Source of the DNA: an uncultured Saprospiraceae bacterium
Lineage (GTDB): Bacteria > Bacteroidota > Bacteroidia > Chitinophagales > Saprospiraceae
Assembly (NCBI GenBank): GCA_937922815.1
Contig: CALAJP010000057.1
Span: forward strand, 1-37,894
DNA: 37,894 nucleotides
Direction: 5' to 3'
Shown here: piece after piece, positions 1 through 10,800 of the stretch
How the letters are laid out: each line of letters starts with the position of its first letter
Numbering within the stretch: the first letter of the stretch is position 1
Made by a program: the position numbers and the translations under genes
Notes under the pieces: generated by a model
The model's input: the letters and a program-made list of their open reading frames with translations, nothing else
What the model was told of the DNA's origin: nothing
The model's database searches: none

Positions 1-819
1 TATAATCTTAAAAATATTGAAACCGCATTAGAAAGAACAGAAATGTTGACGGCTTTGTATTACTCAATTCCAGGTCCCAAAATGTTATGGCAGTTTGGAG
101 AACAAGGTTTTGATTTTTCAATTAATCGTTGCGAAAACGGCACTGTAAATGGCGATTGTAGGTTGTCAAGAAAACCTATTCGTTGGGATTATTTAGAGAA
201 TGAAAACCGATTGCACTTATTTGAAGTGACCGCTGCTATGATGAAGCTTCGTAACGAACATGAAATTTTTCATGACGAAAATTTTGAGTATTCGTTAGAT
301 GGGACAGTGAAAAATATTCATTTGAAAAATGAAACACAAGAAATTTATACTTTTGGAAACGCTTCTTTATCAAACGAGGTGTTGAATTTGACTTTTGATG
401 AAGATGGAACGTGGTATGAATATTTTACAAACGATTCATTGAATGTTGTAAATGGAAGATTTTCAATCTCACTTGAACCAGGAGGGTATGCACTTTACAG
501 TAAACAACGGTTAAGAGAAGAAAGCGAAAAACTATTTACGAATATAGATGAAAGTCTATCGAAAGTATTGATTGATGCTAATATTTTCCCGAACCCTACC
601 TCAGAAAAACTAACGATACAATATCAGTTTTCGAAAAAAGTAGATTTTAAGCTAGAAATTCTAGACTTACAGGGCCGAAGCCTTGAAGTTAGTAATTTTG
701 AAAATGTGATTGGAAATTTTGAGCATAGTTTTAATATTTCAGCCTTACAAAATGGCATCTACTTTTTACGATTAGCGAGTTCTGAAGGAATTATGATAGA
801 ACCTATTGTTAAAAAATAA
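1..819 (+). CDS. Secreted alpha-amylase family (GH13) protein, 3' part, with T9SS sorting domain
   Basis: The reading frame is open from base 1, so this is the C-terminal 272 residues of a longer gene. The ATG at 43 is internal. The first ~70 residues (ALYYSIPGPKMLWQFGEQG, then GDCRLSRKPIRWDY) match the end of the catalytic barrel of GH13 alpha-amylases, which hydrolyse alpha-1,4-glucans. A short beta-rich domain follows, as expected for the all-beta domain after a GH13 barrel. The last ~80 residues start with IFPNPTSEKL and end with NGIYFLRLASSEG, the pattern of a type A T9SS C-terminal sorting domain. The mature enzyme is therefore likely exported and either released or anchored at the surface. 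The catalytic residues lie upstream of the window and cannot be checked. The stop is 4 bases from the stop of the convergent porP-like gene, leaving no room for a terminator between them. Confidence 0.85.
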   Translation, partial: YNLKNIETALERTEMLTALYYSIPGPKMLWQFGEQGFDFSINRCENGTVNGDCRLSRKPIRWDYLENENRLHLFEVTAAMMKLRNEHEIFHDENFEYSLDGTVKNIHLKNETQEIYTFGNASLSNEVLNLTFDEDGTWYEYFTNDSLNVVNGRFSISLEPGGYALYSKQRLREESEKLFTNIDESLSKVLIDANIFPNPTSEKLTIQYQFSKKVDFKLEILDLQGRSLEVSNFENVIGNFEHSFNISALQNGIYFLRLASSEGIMIEPIVKK

Positions 820-823
820 TCTA

Positions 824-1846
824 TTACCATCTTGGACATTGAACAGGATGATTGTTTTTAGAAGGAAGAGGGCTGTCTATCAAATAAGATAGCCCTATTT
901 CAAGTGCACCTTGACTTTGGTTAGCACGATTTAGCGTAGAAACTGTAAAATCATACGAAAAGCTAAAACTCAATGCCCCAAAATCATACCTCATGACTAA
1001 GGCTTGTGCATCGTTTAGACGCATTACAGTACCTATTTTTAATGTTCTATGATTGTCAATATTGAATAAATGACCAAAATACAGGGCAATTAACGCTTCG
1101 ACTAATATTTCTGATTGCCCATTTTGCATAGAATAAACAGAACGTAGAGTTGTTCCAAATTGTTTATTGAATAAGTAATCAAAGCCTACATACATTCTAT
1201 CCAACCTTGGTACGGTGTAATCTCCTTCTGAAAGAAAACTACTAGATGGTTTATTAATATGATAAGAACTTAGTCCCGAATAGAAGTTAAATTTGTCACC
1301 TGAATAAGAAAAAGAAACGCCTAACCCTACGTCAAAATAGCTATTGTTAAAACTCAAGGTTGTTTCTCCTGAACTAAGGTTGGTATTGATTTGAGAACCA
1401 ACAATTTGATTGTCAAATATGGCTTTACTTTGGTCGAATGACTCCGTAATATATCCAAAATCAAAACCTAATCCAATATAGGTGCGTTGCTTTTTGTCAA
1501 AAGAACGAGAGTAGGCTAGAGAAGCTGAAATATCATTTTGAGTAAGATCTACTCCACCAGCTTGATCGTTTATTAGTTGTACCCCAATCCCTAAAATATT
1601 TCTAGAATTCAAAAAACCTTGTAATAGTTTCGACTCAGCGGAAATAGCCGTTGTTCGATAAGGGTTTGTTATTTTAGCCCATTGGTCTCTATACAAAACA
1701 TTAAACCTCATGTCTTTTTCGTGAACTCCGGCATTGGCAGGAGAAAGACTTAATGGAGAGAAAAAATACTGTGTAGAATGACGCTCCTGTGCATTTACAA
1801 TTAGATTGTACGAAATAAATATAATTATGCTTATTAATATTCTCAT
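824..1846 (-). CDS. PorP/SprF family type IX secretion system outer-membrane protein
   Basis: 340 residues, starting at an ATG. Residues 1-19 form a signal peptide ending in NA before QERHSTQYFFSPLSLSPANAG. That start (Q..QY..P...NPA.AG-like) and the following YRDQWAKI segment are the hallmark of PorP/SprF proteins. The rest alternates short beta strands ending in aromatic residues, as in an outer-membrane barrel, and finishes with an amphipathic strand pattern before a short polar tail. Family members are often encoded directly downstream of large T9SS-exported adhesins; SprF is needed for surface display of SprB in Flavobacterium. Here the gene lies 119 bases downstream of the giant PKD protein on the same strand, so it is probably co-transcribed with it and dedicated to it. 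That partnership is inferred from position. Confidence 0.88.
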   Translation of the reverse strand: MRILISIIIFISYNLIVNAQERHSTQYFFSPLSLSPANAGVHEKDMRFNVLYRDQWAKITNPYRTTAISAESKLLQGFLNSRNILGIGVQLINDQAGGVDLTQNDISASLAYSRSFDKKQRTYIGLGFDFGYITESFDQSKAIFDNQIVGSQINTNLSSGETTLSFNNSYFDVGLGVSFSYSGDKFNFYSGLSSYHINKPSSSFLSEGDYTVPRLDRMYVGFDYLFNKQFGTTLRSVYSMQNGQSEILVEALIALYFGHLFNIDNHRTLKIGTVMRLNDAQALVMRYDFGALSFSFSYDFTVSTLNRANQSQGALEIGLSYLIDSPLPSKNNHPVQCPRW

Positions 1847-1965
1847 AGTAGTTTGATGCTTAGCTCTGTCAGTTAAAAAATGAAAGAACAGGTGTTTGTA
1901 TTTTCTCTATTTCTAATTTTTAATGGCGTGTTATTCTATAAAAGTGTGTGATTTTTTTAATGAAA

Positions 1966-4900
1966 TTATCGTACCAAAGTTATGTCTCCACTTAGAATGA
2001 CTTCCTTGTTTGTATATGGACAAATACTAACTACTGCGTATGTATATACCCCGTGAGATGCAGGTTTTCTTTCTATTTTTCCGTCCCATGGAACATTTCC
2101 ATTGGCGCTAAATACTCGAATTCCCCATCTATCGTAAATGTCGATACTAATTACTTCTAAGTCCCCCCGTATTATGAACAAGTCATTATTGCCATCTCCA
2201 TTTGGTGTGAAGGTATTAGCAGCGACTATGTTCAAATTTCTACAATTTTCGACACTAGAAAACCCATAAGAAGCGGATGCTTGGCAACCGTTAATATCGA
2301 TAATAGATAAATCTAATATGATAGAGTCTTCCTCGTTTGGATTGACAGAAGTATTTAAACAATCATCACAGCTAAGCGGAGCATTACTTTTCCACGAAGC
2401 ATTTACTATTTGTGAGGCATCAGTTTCGAAAGAAAGGATTTTTTCTCTATTATTGAAATATTCATCATCAAAAGTAGGTATGATTTCAATGGGGTCATTT
2501 ATAGTAATATCTATTTCGTTGGTTATTGGGGTACAATTCCCCTCGGCTGCGGTTACTAAAATACTAGACGATTCAGTTGGATTGATGGTGAAAGAATATG
2601 CGGTCATTCCATTTCCATTCGGTAAGGTAGTAAAATTAGTAATTCCTTCTATTTGAGGGATTCCATTGGTTTGGAAATTAGCGATTACCGTATCGCCTCT
2701 ACAAATTGAATAGTCCTCAACATTTAATTCGATTTGTTTATTGGTTTTGTAAGTAGCACTTTGTTCAAAAGAGCAATTATCTAGTGTAACCAACATTTTT
2801 ATTATGGAAGAATCGTTATTTATTTGATGATTTAATGTATTTCCTGAATTGATCAGCACATCATCTACATACCATTGAACTGAATTCGTAATTGGATTTT
2901 GAATAGAAATGGTTTCTTGAGGACAAACTGATTTATCTTCTAATTGGAATGCTTCTTCATTATTAGCAACTATTAGGTTAATCGTATCTTGGACAGGGCA
3001 GCCATTTTTTGTCGCAGATACTGTGTATGTTCTATTGATATTAGTGCTAAATGAAGGGTCTAAACAATCATAACAATCAATATCAACAGCAGGAAACCAA
3101 TTAACATCTTGTAATGTAGGGTCAATATTTACTTGAGTAGCTACATTTTGACAAACAACTAATTCGTTTGCAACTATTTCTGGATTAGGGTTTACGATAT
3201 TTAGGTTCACGTTTTCGGTTACTTGACAACCATTAGTACTGCTTACGGTTATTTTGTAAGTTGAATTTGCGTCAGGTTGAATAAATGTTCTTTCGCAAGT
3301 TTTACAAGACACATCTTCATTATTCGATTCCCATTCAAAGGTATAACCATCAAAAACAGGCTCTACTTCTAAAGCGACCACATCGTTGGGGCAAACACTA
3401 GGTGGAATATTTAAACTAAATTCGGGTGCTTGGTCAGGATGTACCTTAATGTTGACATCCTTTCTTTGACTACAACCATTAGATGAATTTAAGACAAGTG
3501 TTAGTACCGTATTCTCATTTGCCTGATAAACTAAATTAAAAGGGTCTGCTACATTCAGCGTATCGTTGTTTTCTATCCAGATTAATTCCAACTCAGGTAT
3601 TTGTTGATTGAGAATAGGCGAAATAGTGATTTCTTCCCCTTTGCATACAACATCTGGTTCAGCAATTTCGATACTTATATTTGGAAAAATTTCTAATTGT
3701 TTTTCTAACGTATCTACACAACCAAAATCATTTTCGACAATTAATTTAATATTTCCAGAGTGTTGATCCGTAAACGTATAATTTATTTGTGGCAATCCTT
3801 CATATACATCAGTATCGTTGATAACCCACTTGTTTTTATTGCTAAGTGTATTTTGACTTCTATCGGTTAGGGTTCTTAATTCTGTTCCACACAATAATGA
3901 TTCGTTTAGTTCGATTTCTGGAACGGGAAGATTATTGATAATTACAGCATTTGGATGAACAATACTATCTAAGCAATAAGTGTTTGATGTTTTTACAACT
4001 ATGTCATACGAACCAAACTGGGTATAACTGATAGCTGCAACTCTTCCTTCGTTTTCGAAACTAATGCCGTCAGCACCAGGGATTTCCCATATCAAATTAC
4101 TAATAATAGAACTGTCTCTTGCTGAAATTATAAGGTCAGAATTGTTGGATCCTAAGCATTTTGACCCTGCCTCAGGAAAAATTAAATCAGGTATTTTATT
4201 TTCTATAACGACAGGATTTTCTATGGTAGCTTCGATTTCGCAACCAGAACTATCGGTAATAATTAAAGAGGGAGAAAAAGACCCATTTACTTCGTATAAG
4301 TGACTAGTAATGAATGTTTTATTGCTTTGTGTTTCTTGAAAACCATTTCCATCCCCAAAATCCCAATTAAAGTTTGTCACATTCTGTGCAGTAACTTCAA
4401 AAGTAGCTTCTAAAGGTAAACAGCCATTAGGGGTTAAATTCGTGAAAGAAGCAACTGGTCCTTGCAGTTCAATAAAGCCCTCTCTCGATACGGTATCAAC
4501 ACAACCTCTCTCGTTGGTAGAATATAGGGTCACATTATAAATTCCCACCCTAGAAAAACTATTAATAGGGCTCATTTGTGATGAAGATGCACCGCCATCG
4601 CCAAAATTCCATACGCTACTTACAGCTAAAGGGTCAAGATTGGTAAAGGTAGGAGATAAGGGAGTATTTGCACAACTTTTGAATGTTTCTGTAGCTTCAA
4701 AGCCTGGGTGTTCTACACCAAAAAATATAGAATCACATTGCTTGATTACACAATTGGCAGAGTTTGAAATTTCTAAGCACACCTCGTAGGTTCCGTCAGC
4801 GTCAAATCCAATTTCAGGATTAGGTAGCTGCGAAGTTTCTCCATTTGAAAACGTCCAAAGGTGATCGATAGGTAGTGTACTGATAGAATTACTTTGAAAT

Positions 4901-7575
4901 TGAAACAATGCGCTATCGCAACTAATAGGTTCGTACTCATAATCTAATGTAGGGGTATTCAGGTTGTTAAAAAATGCTAAAGATTGAGTTCCTGTACAAC
5001 CTAAAGAGTCTTCTTGTAATAAGGTTAAGCCATATACTTTGTTTTGAAAAAGAGGGACCGTATCCCTTAATCCTGAAGCAATAGTATCGCCTTCACTTGT
5101 CCAAAAAGAAGACTTTATAGGGAATGGACTTTGGGTTAAGGATATTAATTCTAATTCGTTTTGAGTACATTGCGGATTAGAGATGACATCAAAAGTACTT
5201 AAAACCTGTCCTATTCTAATGGTTTCATTAAACTGATGAAATACAGAACAGCCCGATTTCGTAAACCCTATAATTTGTATGTTTTTAAATTCTATAGGAG
5301 CAGAAAAGGTAAGAAACGGTTTTACTGAATTGTCATAATTAATATCTACCGTAATAGGAGACGATGGAATAATAACACTATATGAACCGATAAGAGCCGT
5401 ATCCAAATCAATAAAAACGGTATCGTTAATACAACCTGTTGTCCTACTAAGACTAAATGAAAGGTCTGAATTTTGGCTAGTATTGATGGTTGTTTCTTGC
5501 CTATTAGAACAGCCTGTAGAATTATCAAATGCATCTAAGGTAACCAAGAAGCTAGAGTCCACAGGAAATTGGTAAGTGAAATTTTGTGGGGTGTCAACTA
5601 ATGCTTGTCCATCGATACTCCATTGAAAACTACTTGCGTTAATAATTTTCGATTGAAAATTGACAACATTATCATTACAATCTTTAGTGGTAATAAGGCT
5701 GAGTTCAGGACCTAAAATTTCTAGCGAATCAGGAGCTGTTTTTTCAAAAGAACATCCAAAATTTTGGACGACAACACCCACTTCATATTTCCCTGCTCTT
5801 TGGTACTTATGTTCAACTAGGGAGCCTGTACCCGCGTTTCCATCACCAAATTTCCAAATAAAAATAGAATTTGGATCTACTATATTGTCTACAGTGAATG
5901 ATATTGTATTATTTACACAAAAAGAACCAGAAGGAATACTAATAGGGTTATCCACCGTATAACCAGGTGTGATATAGTTTGCTTTTGAAATAGTATCCGT
6001 ACATCCTTCAGCATTAGTAGCGATTAAACGAACATCTCTTTTTATAGTATCGGCAATATTTACATTAGGGTTAATATCTGAATAAGTATCGGTATTAACA
6101 TCCCATTTGATATTAAATAATTCTTGCGAAAAAGGAACTATAGGTTCTAATGTACTAGTAAAAGGTATACAGCCATCAACTTGGTTAGAATTAAAATCAA
6201 TGTTGAAACTATATGCCAAAACTCTAGGCACGTTTACTTGTTCTGTACACCCTGTTGAATAATCAACAAATAGAACAGGCGAATAAAACCGGGGAGTTAC
6301 AGCACTATGAGATAATGTATTCCCAAATGATACGATTCCGTTAAAATTCCACCTAAATACTGCATTAGGGTCTGTCGAAGTTGCTACCCATTCAATCGGT
6401 GTTGATAAACAAGTAGTGTCTGGGACATTTTTGACCACTGTTGTTGTATGAACTACTTTAGGTGTTTCTGTGTGACTGATGTTACCATTAATAATACATC
6501 CTGAGTTTTCGGTTATTGTAACACTAATATTATGAATACCTGCAGTTAAGTTGACTTCGGGAGTAATATTGTCACTGGTATTTCCATCTCCAAAATCCCA
6601 CAGAATATCTTGTATTCGTTCTTCTTCAACATCTGTGCTCAGTAGGTAAGTATTGAAACTACAATTGGAACTGTCAGATATAGCTAGATTAATTTCGGTA
6701 TTTGTACCTAAAGTAATTTTTTTACCTAATTCTAATTTTTTGGAACAGCTTAGGGCAGTTGCTTCTAGAGTGACCGTGTATTCTCCTTGGGTTGTATAAA
6801 TATGGGTAGGACTAGCTTCAGACGAACTATTTCCATCTCCAAAATCCCAATCAAAGGTATAATCGTCAGGGTTGTTGATTGAAGAACTAAAGGTTACAGG
6901 AAGTGTTGTTTGGCATGAAGAAAAACTGGACGCGAATATCTCTATTTCATCTACTTTGAATAAACTAACCAAATCTTGTGCTTCTGTTGTTACATTACAA
7001 CCATTTTCATCAACGACGAAAGTTGTTATTGAGTATTTGCCATCTGCATTATATTGATGACTCACATTAAACGAAGTGCTATTAGGTATAGCTGTTTCTA
7101 ATACGCCATCTCCAAAATTTAGGGCTAAACTATCAATTCTCGAACTTGACGTTATACTAATATTAGGAATAAATGTATCACAAGCGAAAGTAGGGCTAGA
7201 ACTAATGTTGATAATAGGTAAATCGAATAAATTATAATTTTTACAAGTCGTCTTCTCGCCTAAGCTAGGGTGAGAAGTGGTTAAACAAAATTCAAAATTG
7301 CCGCCATCTAATAGATTGAGACTAGGACTTTGTTCTTGAGAAAAGAATACACCATCTCTACTCCATGAATATGTTAATAGTGCTGTACTTCCTCCAGAAT
7401 GTGAAGAAGTGTTATTCATCGTTACTGATATAGGAGCACAATCTTTATTACTATTATTTTGTATCTCAAAATCTGCGACTACTTGAGTGTTTCCATATTG
7501 AGTTAAAAAAAATATTCCAAAAAATAAAATTAATGGAACTTTTATGTTTTTAACTTTGTTAAACTTTAAATTCAT
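1966..7575 (-). CDS. Giant PKD-repeat cell-surface adhesin with type B T9SS (gliding-motility associated) C-terminal domain
   Basis: 1869 residues with a clear ATG start. A signal peptide covers residues 1-30 (hydrophobic VPLILFFGIFFL). At least six PKD-type modules show the (W/N)xFGDG core: near residues 153, 243 and 326, and again around 575, 990 and 1075. Each is followed by a Y..G.Y.V beta pattern. The distal third has Ig-like modules carrying close cysteine pairs (VSCKTC, IDCYDC, LSCDDC). The last ~85 residues start AANTFTPNGDGNNDLF and include YDRWGIRVF and WDGK. This is the gliding-motility-associated type B CTD, which directs export through T9SS and, in SprB-like proteins, display at the surface. 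The protein is almost certainly extracellular and repetitive; ligand and role are unknown. PorP/SprF lies immediately downstream. I found no catalytic domain. Confidence 0.87.
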   Translation of the reverse strand: MNLKFNKVKNIKVPLILFFGIFFLTQYGNTQVVADFEIQNNSNKDCAPISVTMNNTSSHSGGSTALLTYSWSRDGVFFSQEQSPSLNLLDGGNFEFCLTTSHPSLGEKTTCKNYNLFDLPIINISSSPTFACDTFIPNISITSSSRIDSLALNFGDGVLETAIPNSTSFNVSHQYNADGKYSITTFVVDENGCNVTTEAQDLVSLFKVDEIEIFASSFSSCQTTLPVTFSSSINNPDDYTFDWDFGDGNSSSEASPTHIYTTQGEYTVTLEATALSCSKKLELGKKITLGTNTEINLAISDSSNCSFNTYLLSTDVEEERIQDILWDFGDGNTSDNITPEVNLTAGIHNISVTITENSGCIINGNISHTETPKVVHTTTVVKNVPDTTCLSTPIEWVATSTDPNAVFRWNFNGIVSFGNTLSHSAVTPRFYSPVLFVDYSTGCTEQVNVPRVLAYSFNIDFNSNQVDGCIPFTSTLEPIVPFSQELFNIKWDVNTDTYSDINPNVNIADTIKRDVRLIATNAEGCTDTISKANYITPGYTVDNPISIPSGSFCVNNTISFTVDNIVDPNSIFIWKFGDGNAGTGSLVEHKYQRAGKYEVGVVVQNFGCSFEKTAPDSLEILGPELSLITTKDCNDNVVNFQSKIINASSFQWSIDGQALVDTPQNFTYQFPVDSSFLVTLDAFDNSTGCSNRQETTINTSQNSDLSFSLSRTTGCINDTVFIDLDTALIGSYSVIIPSSPITVDINYDNSVKPFLTFSAPIEFKNIQIIGFTKSGCSVFHQFNETIRIGQVLSTFDVISNPQCTQNELELISLTQSPFPIKSSFWTSEGDTIASGLRDTVPLFQNKVYGLTLLQEDSLGCTGTQSLAFFNNLNTPTLDYEYEPISCDSALFQFQSNSISTLPIDHLWTFSNGETSQLPNPEIGFDADGTYEVCLEISNSANCVIKQCDSIFFGVEHPGFEATETFKSCANTPLSPTFTNLDPLAVSSVWNFGDGGASSSQMSPINSFSRVGIYNVTLYSTNERGCVDTVSREGFIELQGPVASFTNLTPNGCLPLEATFEVTAQNVTNFNWDFGDGNGFQETQSNKTFITSHLYEVNGSFSPSLIITDSSGCEIEATIENPVVIENKIPDLIFPEAGSKCLGSNNSDLIISARDSSIISNLIWEIPGADGISFENEGRVAAISYTQFGSYDIVVKTSNTYCLDSIVHPNAVIINNLPVPEIELNESLLCGTELRTLTDRSQNTLSNKNKWVINDTDVYEGLPQINYTFTDQHSGNIKLIVENDFGCVDTLEKQLEIFPNISIEIAEPDVVCKGEEITISPILNQQIPELELIWIENNDTLNVADPFNLVYQANENTVLTLVLNSSNGCSQRKDVNIKVHPDQAPEFSLNIPPSVCPNDVVALEVEPVFDGYTFEWESNNEDVSCKTCERTFIQPDANSTYKITVSSTNGCQVTENVNLNIVNPNPEIVANELVVCQNVATQVNIDPTLQDVNWFPAVDIDCYDCLDPSFSTNINRTYTVSATKNGCPVQDTINLIVANNEEAFQLEDKSVCPQETISIQNPITNSVQWYVDDVLINSGNTLNHQINNDSSIIKMLVTLDNCSFEQSATYKTNKQIELNVEDYSICRGDTVIANFQTNGIPQIEGITNFTTLPNGNGMTAYSFTINPTESSSILVTAAEGNCTPITNEIDITINDPIEIIPTFDDEYFNNREKILSFETDASQIVNASWKSNAPLSCDDCLNTSVNPNEEDSIILDLSIIDINGCQASASYGFSSVENCRNLNIVAANTFTPNGDGNNDLFIIRGDLEVISIDIYDRWGIRVFSANGNVPWDGKIERKPASHGVYTYAVVSICPYTNKEVILSGDITLVR

Positions 7576-7733
7576 CCTTATTTCGTTTTACCTATTTTGG
7601 AATAAGCAAAACTTGTGCTAAAGTCTTTAAAATAGTACATTGGTGTAATTTTTTTCTTAAAATTATCAGTATTTCTAAGTTTCTATCGTTAAAATTTCTT
7701 TTTCGAGGTTTTTTACCTTGTTCATCTACCCGT

Positions 7734-7762
7734 TTGTTAAAGAATAAATTTGCTTATTTTTG
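7734..7762 (+). promoter_or_regulatory. Candidate Bacteroidota housekeeping promoter for smc
   Basis: TTTG with its TTG at 7734-7736, then an 18-base spacer, then TATTTTTG at 7755-7762. This is an exact match to the Bacteroidota -7 consensus TAnnTTTG with the usual spacing. It lies about 65 bases upstream of the chosen smc ATG, which gives a short leader. Confidence 0.6.
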
Positions 7763-7827
7763 TAATTTTTAACCTAAACACTAAGTATTTCTAGTTGCCT
7801 GAATACTTGTTTAGTTATCGGTATGGT

Positions 7828-10800
7828 ATGAGATTAAGCAAACTAATATTAAAAGGTTTCAAAAGCTTTGCGAACGAAACAACTTTTCATTTTGATGCCG
7901 ATGTAATCGGCGTGGTAGGTCCTAATGGATCTGGGAAGTCAAATGTCGTAGATGCCATTCGATGGGTTCTTGGCGAACAAAAAAGTAAAGAACTTCGCTT
8001 AGAAAAAATGGATAATGTCATTTTTAATGGCTCTAAAAACAAACGTCCAGCTACAATGGCTATGGTCTCATTGGTTTTTGAAAACAATAAAAATGTTCTG
8101 CCTACTGCTTTTCAAACCGTAGAAATTACTCGTGTTCTTTATAAAAGTGGAGAAAGTGAATACCGTTTGAATGGGGTAGTTTGTCGATTAAAAGACATAA
8201 CGAATTTATTCGTAGATACAGGAATTGGCTCTAATTCATACGCTATTATTGCTTTAGGAATGGTTGACGATATTCTTCAAGACAAAGACGATGCTCGTAG
8301 AAAAATGTTTGAACAAGCTGCGGGGATTTCAAAGTTCAAAAACAAAAAGAAAGATACCATTCGACAGCTGAATCATACAACGGCGGATTTGGATAGGGTA
8401 GAGGATTTGTTATTTGAAATTGAAGGCAATCTAAAATCATTAGAAAAACAAGCAAAAAAAACTAAAAAGTTTTACGCACTCAAAGAAGCTTACCATGAAA
8501 AAGGAGTGTTACTTGGACAACTTCAAGCTAAATCTTATACGGAAAAATATAAAGAACTCGATTCCAAAATTAGTCAAGAATCTGAAAAAGTAAATCACTT
8601 TAACCAATCTTTACCTCAATATGAAATTACGCTTGAAAAAGCAAAAACAAAATATAATCAACTTGAACAACAAAGGGCTGTAGATCAAAGAGAAATTAAT
8701 AGTGTTTCGGGCAAAATTCATCAAGCTATAAACCAACAAAAACTCATTGACCAAGAGCTATCTTTTATTGATCAAAGTCTTTCTAAAGGCAAACCATTGT
8801 TAGAACAGCTTGAAGAACGAAAGGAAAATTGTAAAGAGGAGTTAATAAAGTTAGAAAATCAAAGAAAAACTACGCTAAATGAACTCGAAGGATTAGAAAT
8901 TGATAAGCAAGAAAGCCAAGATGAAAAAGATAAAATTGAGTTGGCTTATCAAGAAGTAATTCAAAAGAATAAAAAAATATCAACATCTCAACAATCTTTG
9001 CGTCAAGTTTTGAATCAATGGGAACGTAAAAAGGCTGTTGCTGAATCACAAATTCAAAACGATACTCGAAATATTAACCAATTAGAACAAGAACAATTAA
9101 AAAATGTTAATCGGTTAAAGGAATTTGAAACTAATATTCTTGAAAAAAAACAAGCTATTGAGCAATCTAATTCAGAAAAACAAACCGCAGAAAAAGAAGA
9201 AGAGAAGCGTTTAGAAGCATTGGAAGTAGCCGAACAGAAACTAGACGATTTAAAAGCAAAGTACACTAAGGTTGATAATACGAAACAGGCACAGACCCAT
9301 GAATACAAATTGCTCAAAAGTATGGTTGACAGTATGGAAGGTTTTCCAGAGTCCTCTAAATTTTTGAAGAAAAAAACAGATTTTGATGCTCCTATTCTTT
9401 CAGACCTTATTTTTTGCCCCGAAAAATATCGTACGGCATTAGAAAATTACCTAAAACCTTACCTTCAATACTTTGTCGTAAAAAACAAAAACGTAGCACT
9501 CGAAGCCATACATAAATTGCAAAATTCGCAAAAAGGTAAATCTGCATTCTTTATTAATAACAATATTTCATTCTTAGATAGAAAAGCGGAAAAGCAAACC
9601 GAAATAGCTGCGATTGATGTTGTAGAATGTGATAAAGAATATAAAAATTTATTAAATAACCTTTTGCTAGACGTTTATTTTTGTGAATCGTTGCCGAACA
9701 ATATCCCTGACAAAACAACTTTTGTGACATTAGATGGGACCATTATCGGTCATAATTCTCAAATGACAGGAGGCTCGGTGGGTTTGTTTGAAGGTAAGAT
9801 GATTGGTAGAAAAAAGAATATCGAGCATTTAAAAGAAAATATAGAAGCCTATAAAATTGACCTAAAAGAATTAAATATTCAGATAGAAGAAACTCGCAAA
9901 GAACTTCAATCACTGAAACACTTCAAATGGCAACAAAATATTCGAAATTTAGAAGTTAAAATAAAAGGTTTCCAAACGGAAGTTCTTGCCAATGAAAAAC
10001 AAATAGAACAATTTGATACGCAACAAAAAAACCTGTCTGAACGAATCGATAAAATACGGTTAAGTATAGAAAATTCTAAATCAGGTTTAGCGGAATGTGT
10101 TTCGGCACTAGACGAAAATCGAGGAGCATTAGAAAAACTAGACAAAGAGAAAGAACAGTTTGAAGTAAATATTGCAGAAATATCTTCTCAAAAAAATAAA
10201 TCTACCGAATTATTTAACCAATATAATATATCAATCATTCAAAAACGAAACTTGGTTGATAATATCGAAGGAAAATGCAAATCATTAGAAAGCGAAATAG
10301 AATATTTAGACAAAGACAAGAATAAAAATATCGCTGAGCATCAGTCCTTGTCCGAAAAACAAAAAAAATTAGAAGACGCTAAAAAAGAACAATCCACTCT
10401 GGTTGAAAAACTAAAATTAGAAAAAAAAGAGTCTATCGCCTTATTAGACGAAAAAGATGTTGATTTTTTTAAATCCAAGAAAAATATTGAAGAACTTGAA
10501 TTGAATATTAGAAATACACAAAAGAGTTTGAATTTTGCCCAACAAGTTTTGGATGGGTTAAAAGATAGTTTTGTTGAAGTCAAACTAAATCTTCAACGAA
10601 TTAGCGAGCGGATGAAAGTCGCTTTTGGAATTGATTTGAATCAGATTATGAATGAAAAAATTGAAACCAAAGATGTTTCGGTAGAAGACTTGGAAAGTGA
10701 AGTGGAAAAATTGCAAGTAAAAATTGAAAAATTTGGAGAAATAAATCCACTAGCGGTAGAAGCATACGATGAAATGTTGGCACGTCATCAAGAAATAACA

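Noticed and set aside
2000-7500. Recurring similar DNA in the PKD gene as a DNA-level repeat array
   Set aside because: The FGDG cores recur at protein level, but flanking DNA is well diverged and spacing is irregular, so it is not a tandem DNA repeat.
1966-7575. Antisense ORFs of 60-112 codons within the giant adhesin gene
   Set aside because: They lie opposite a clearly coding frame with continuous domain structure, and their translations show no domain or signal.
7795-7827. TTG start for smc eleven codons upstream
   Set aside because: The ATG at 7828 restores the standard SMC N-terminus, and the extra residues match nothing in the family.
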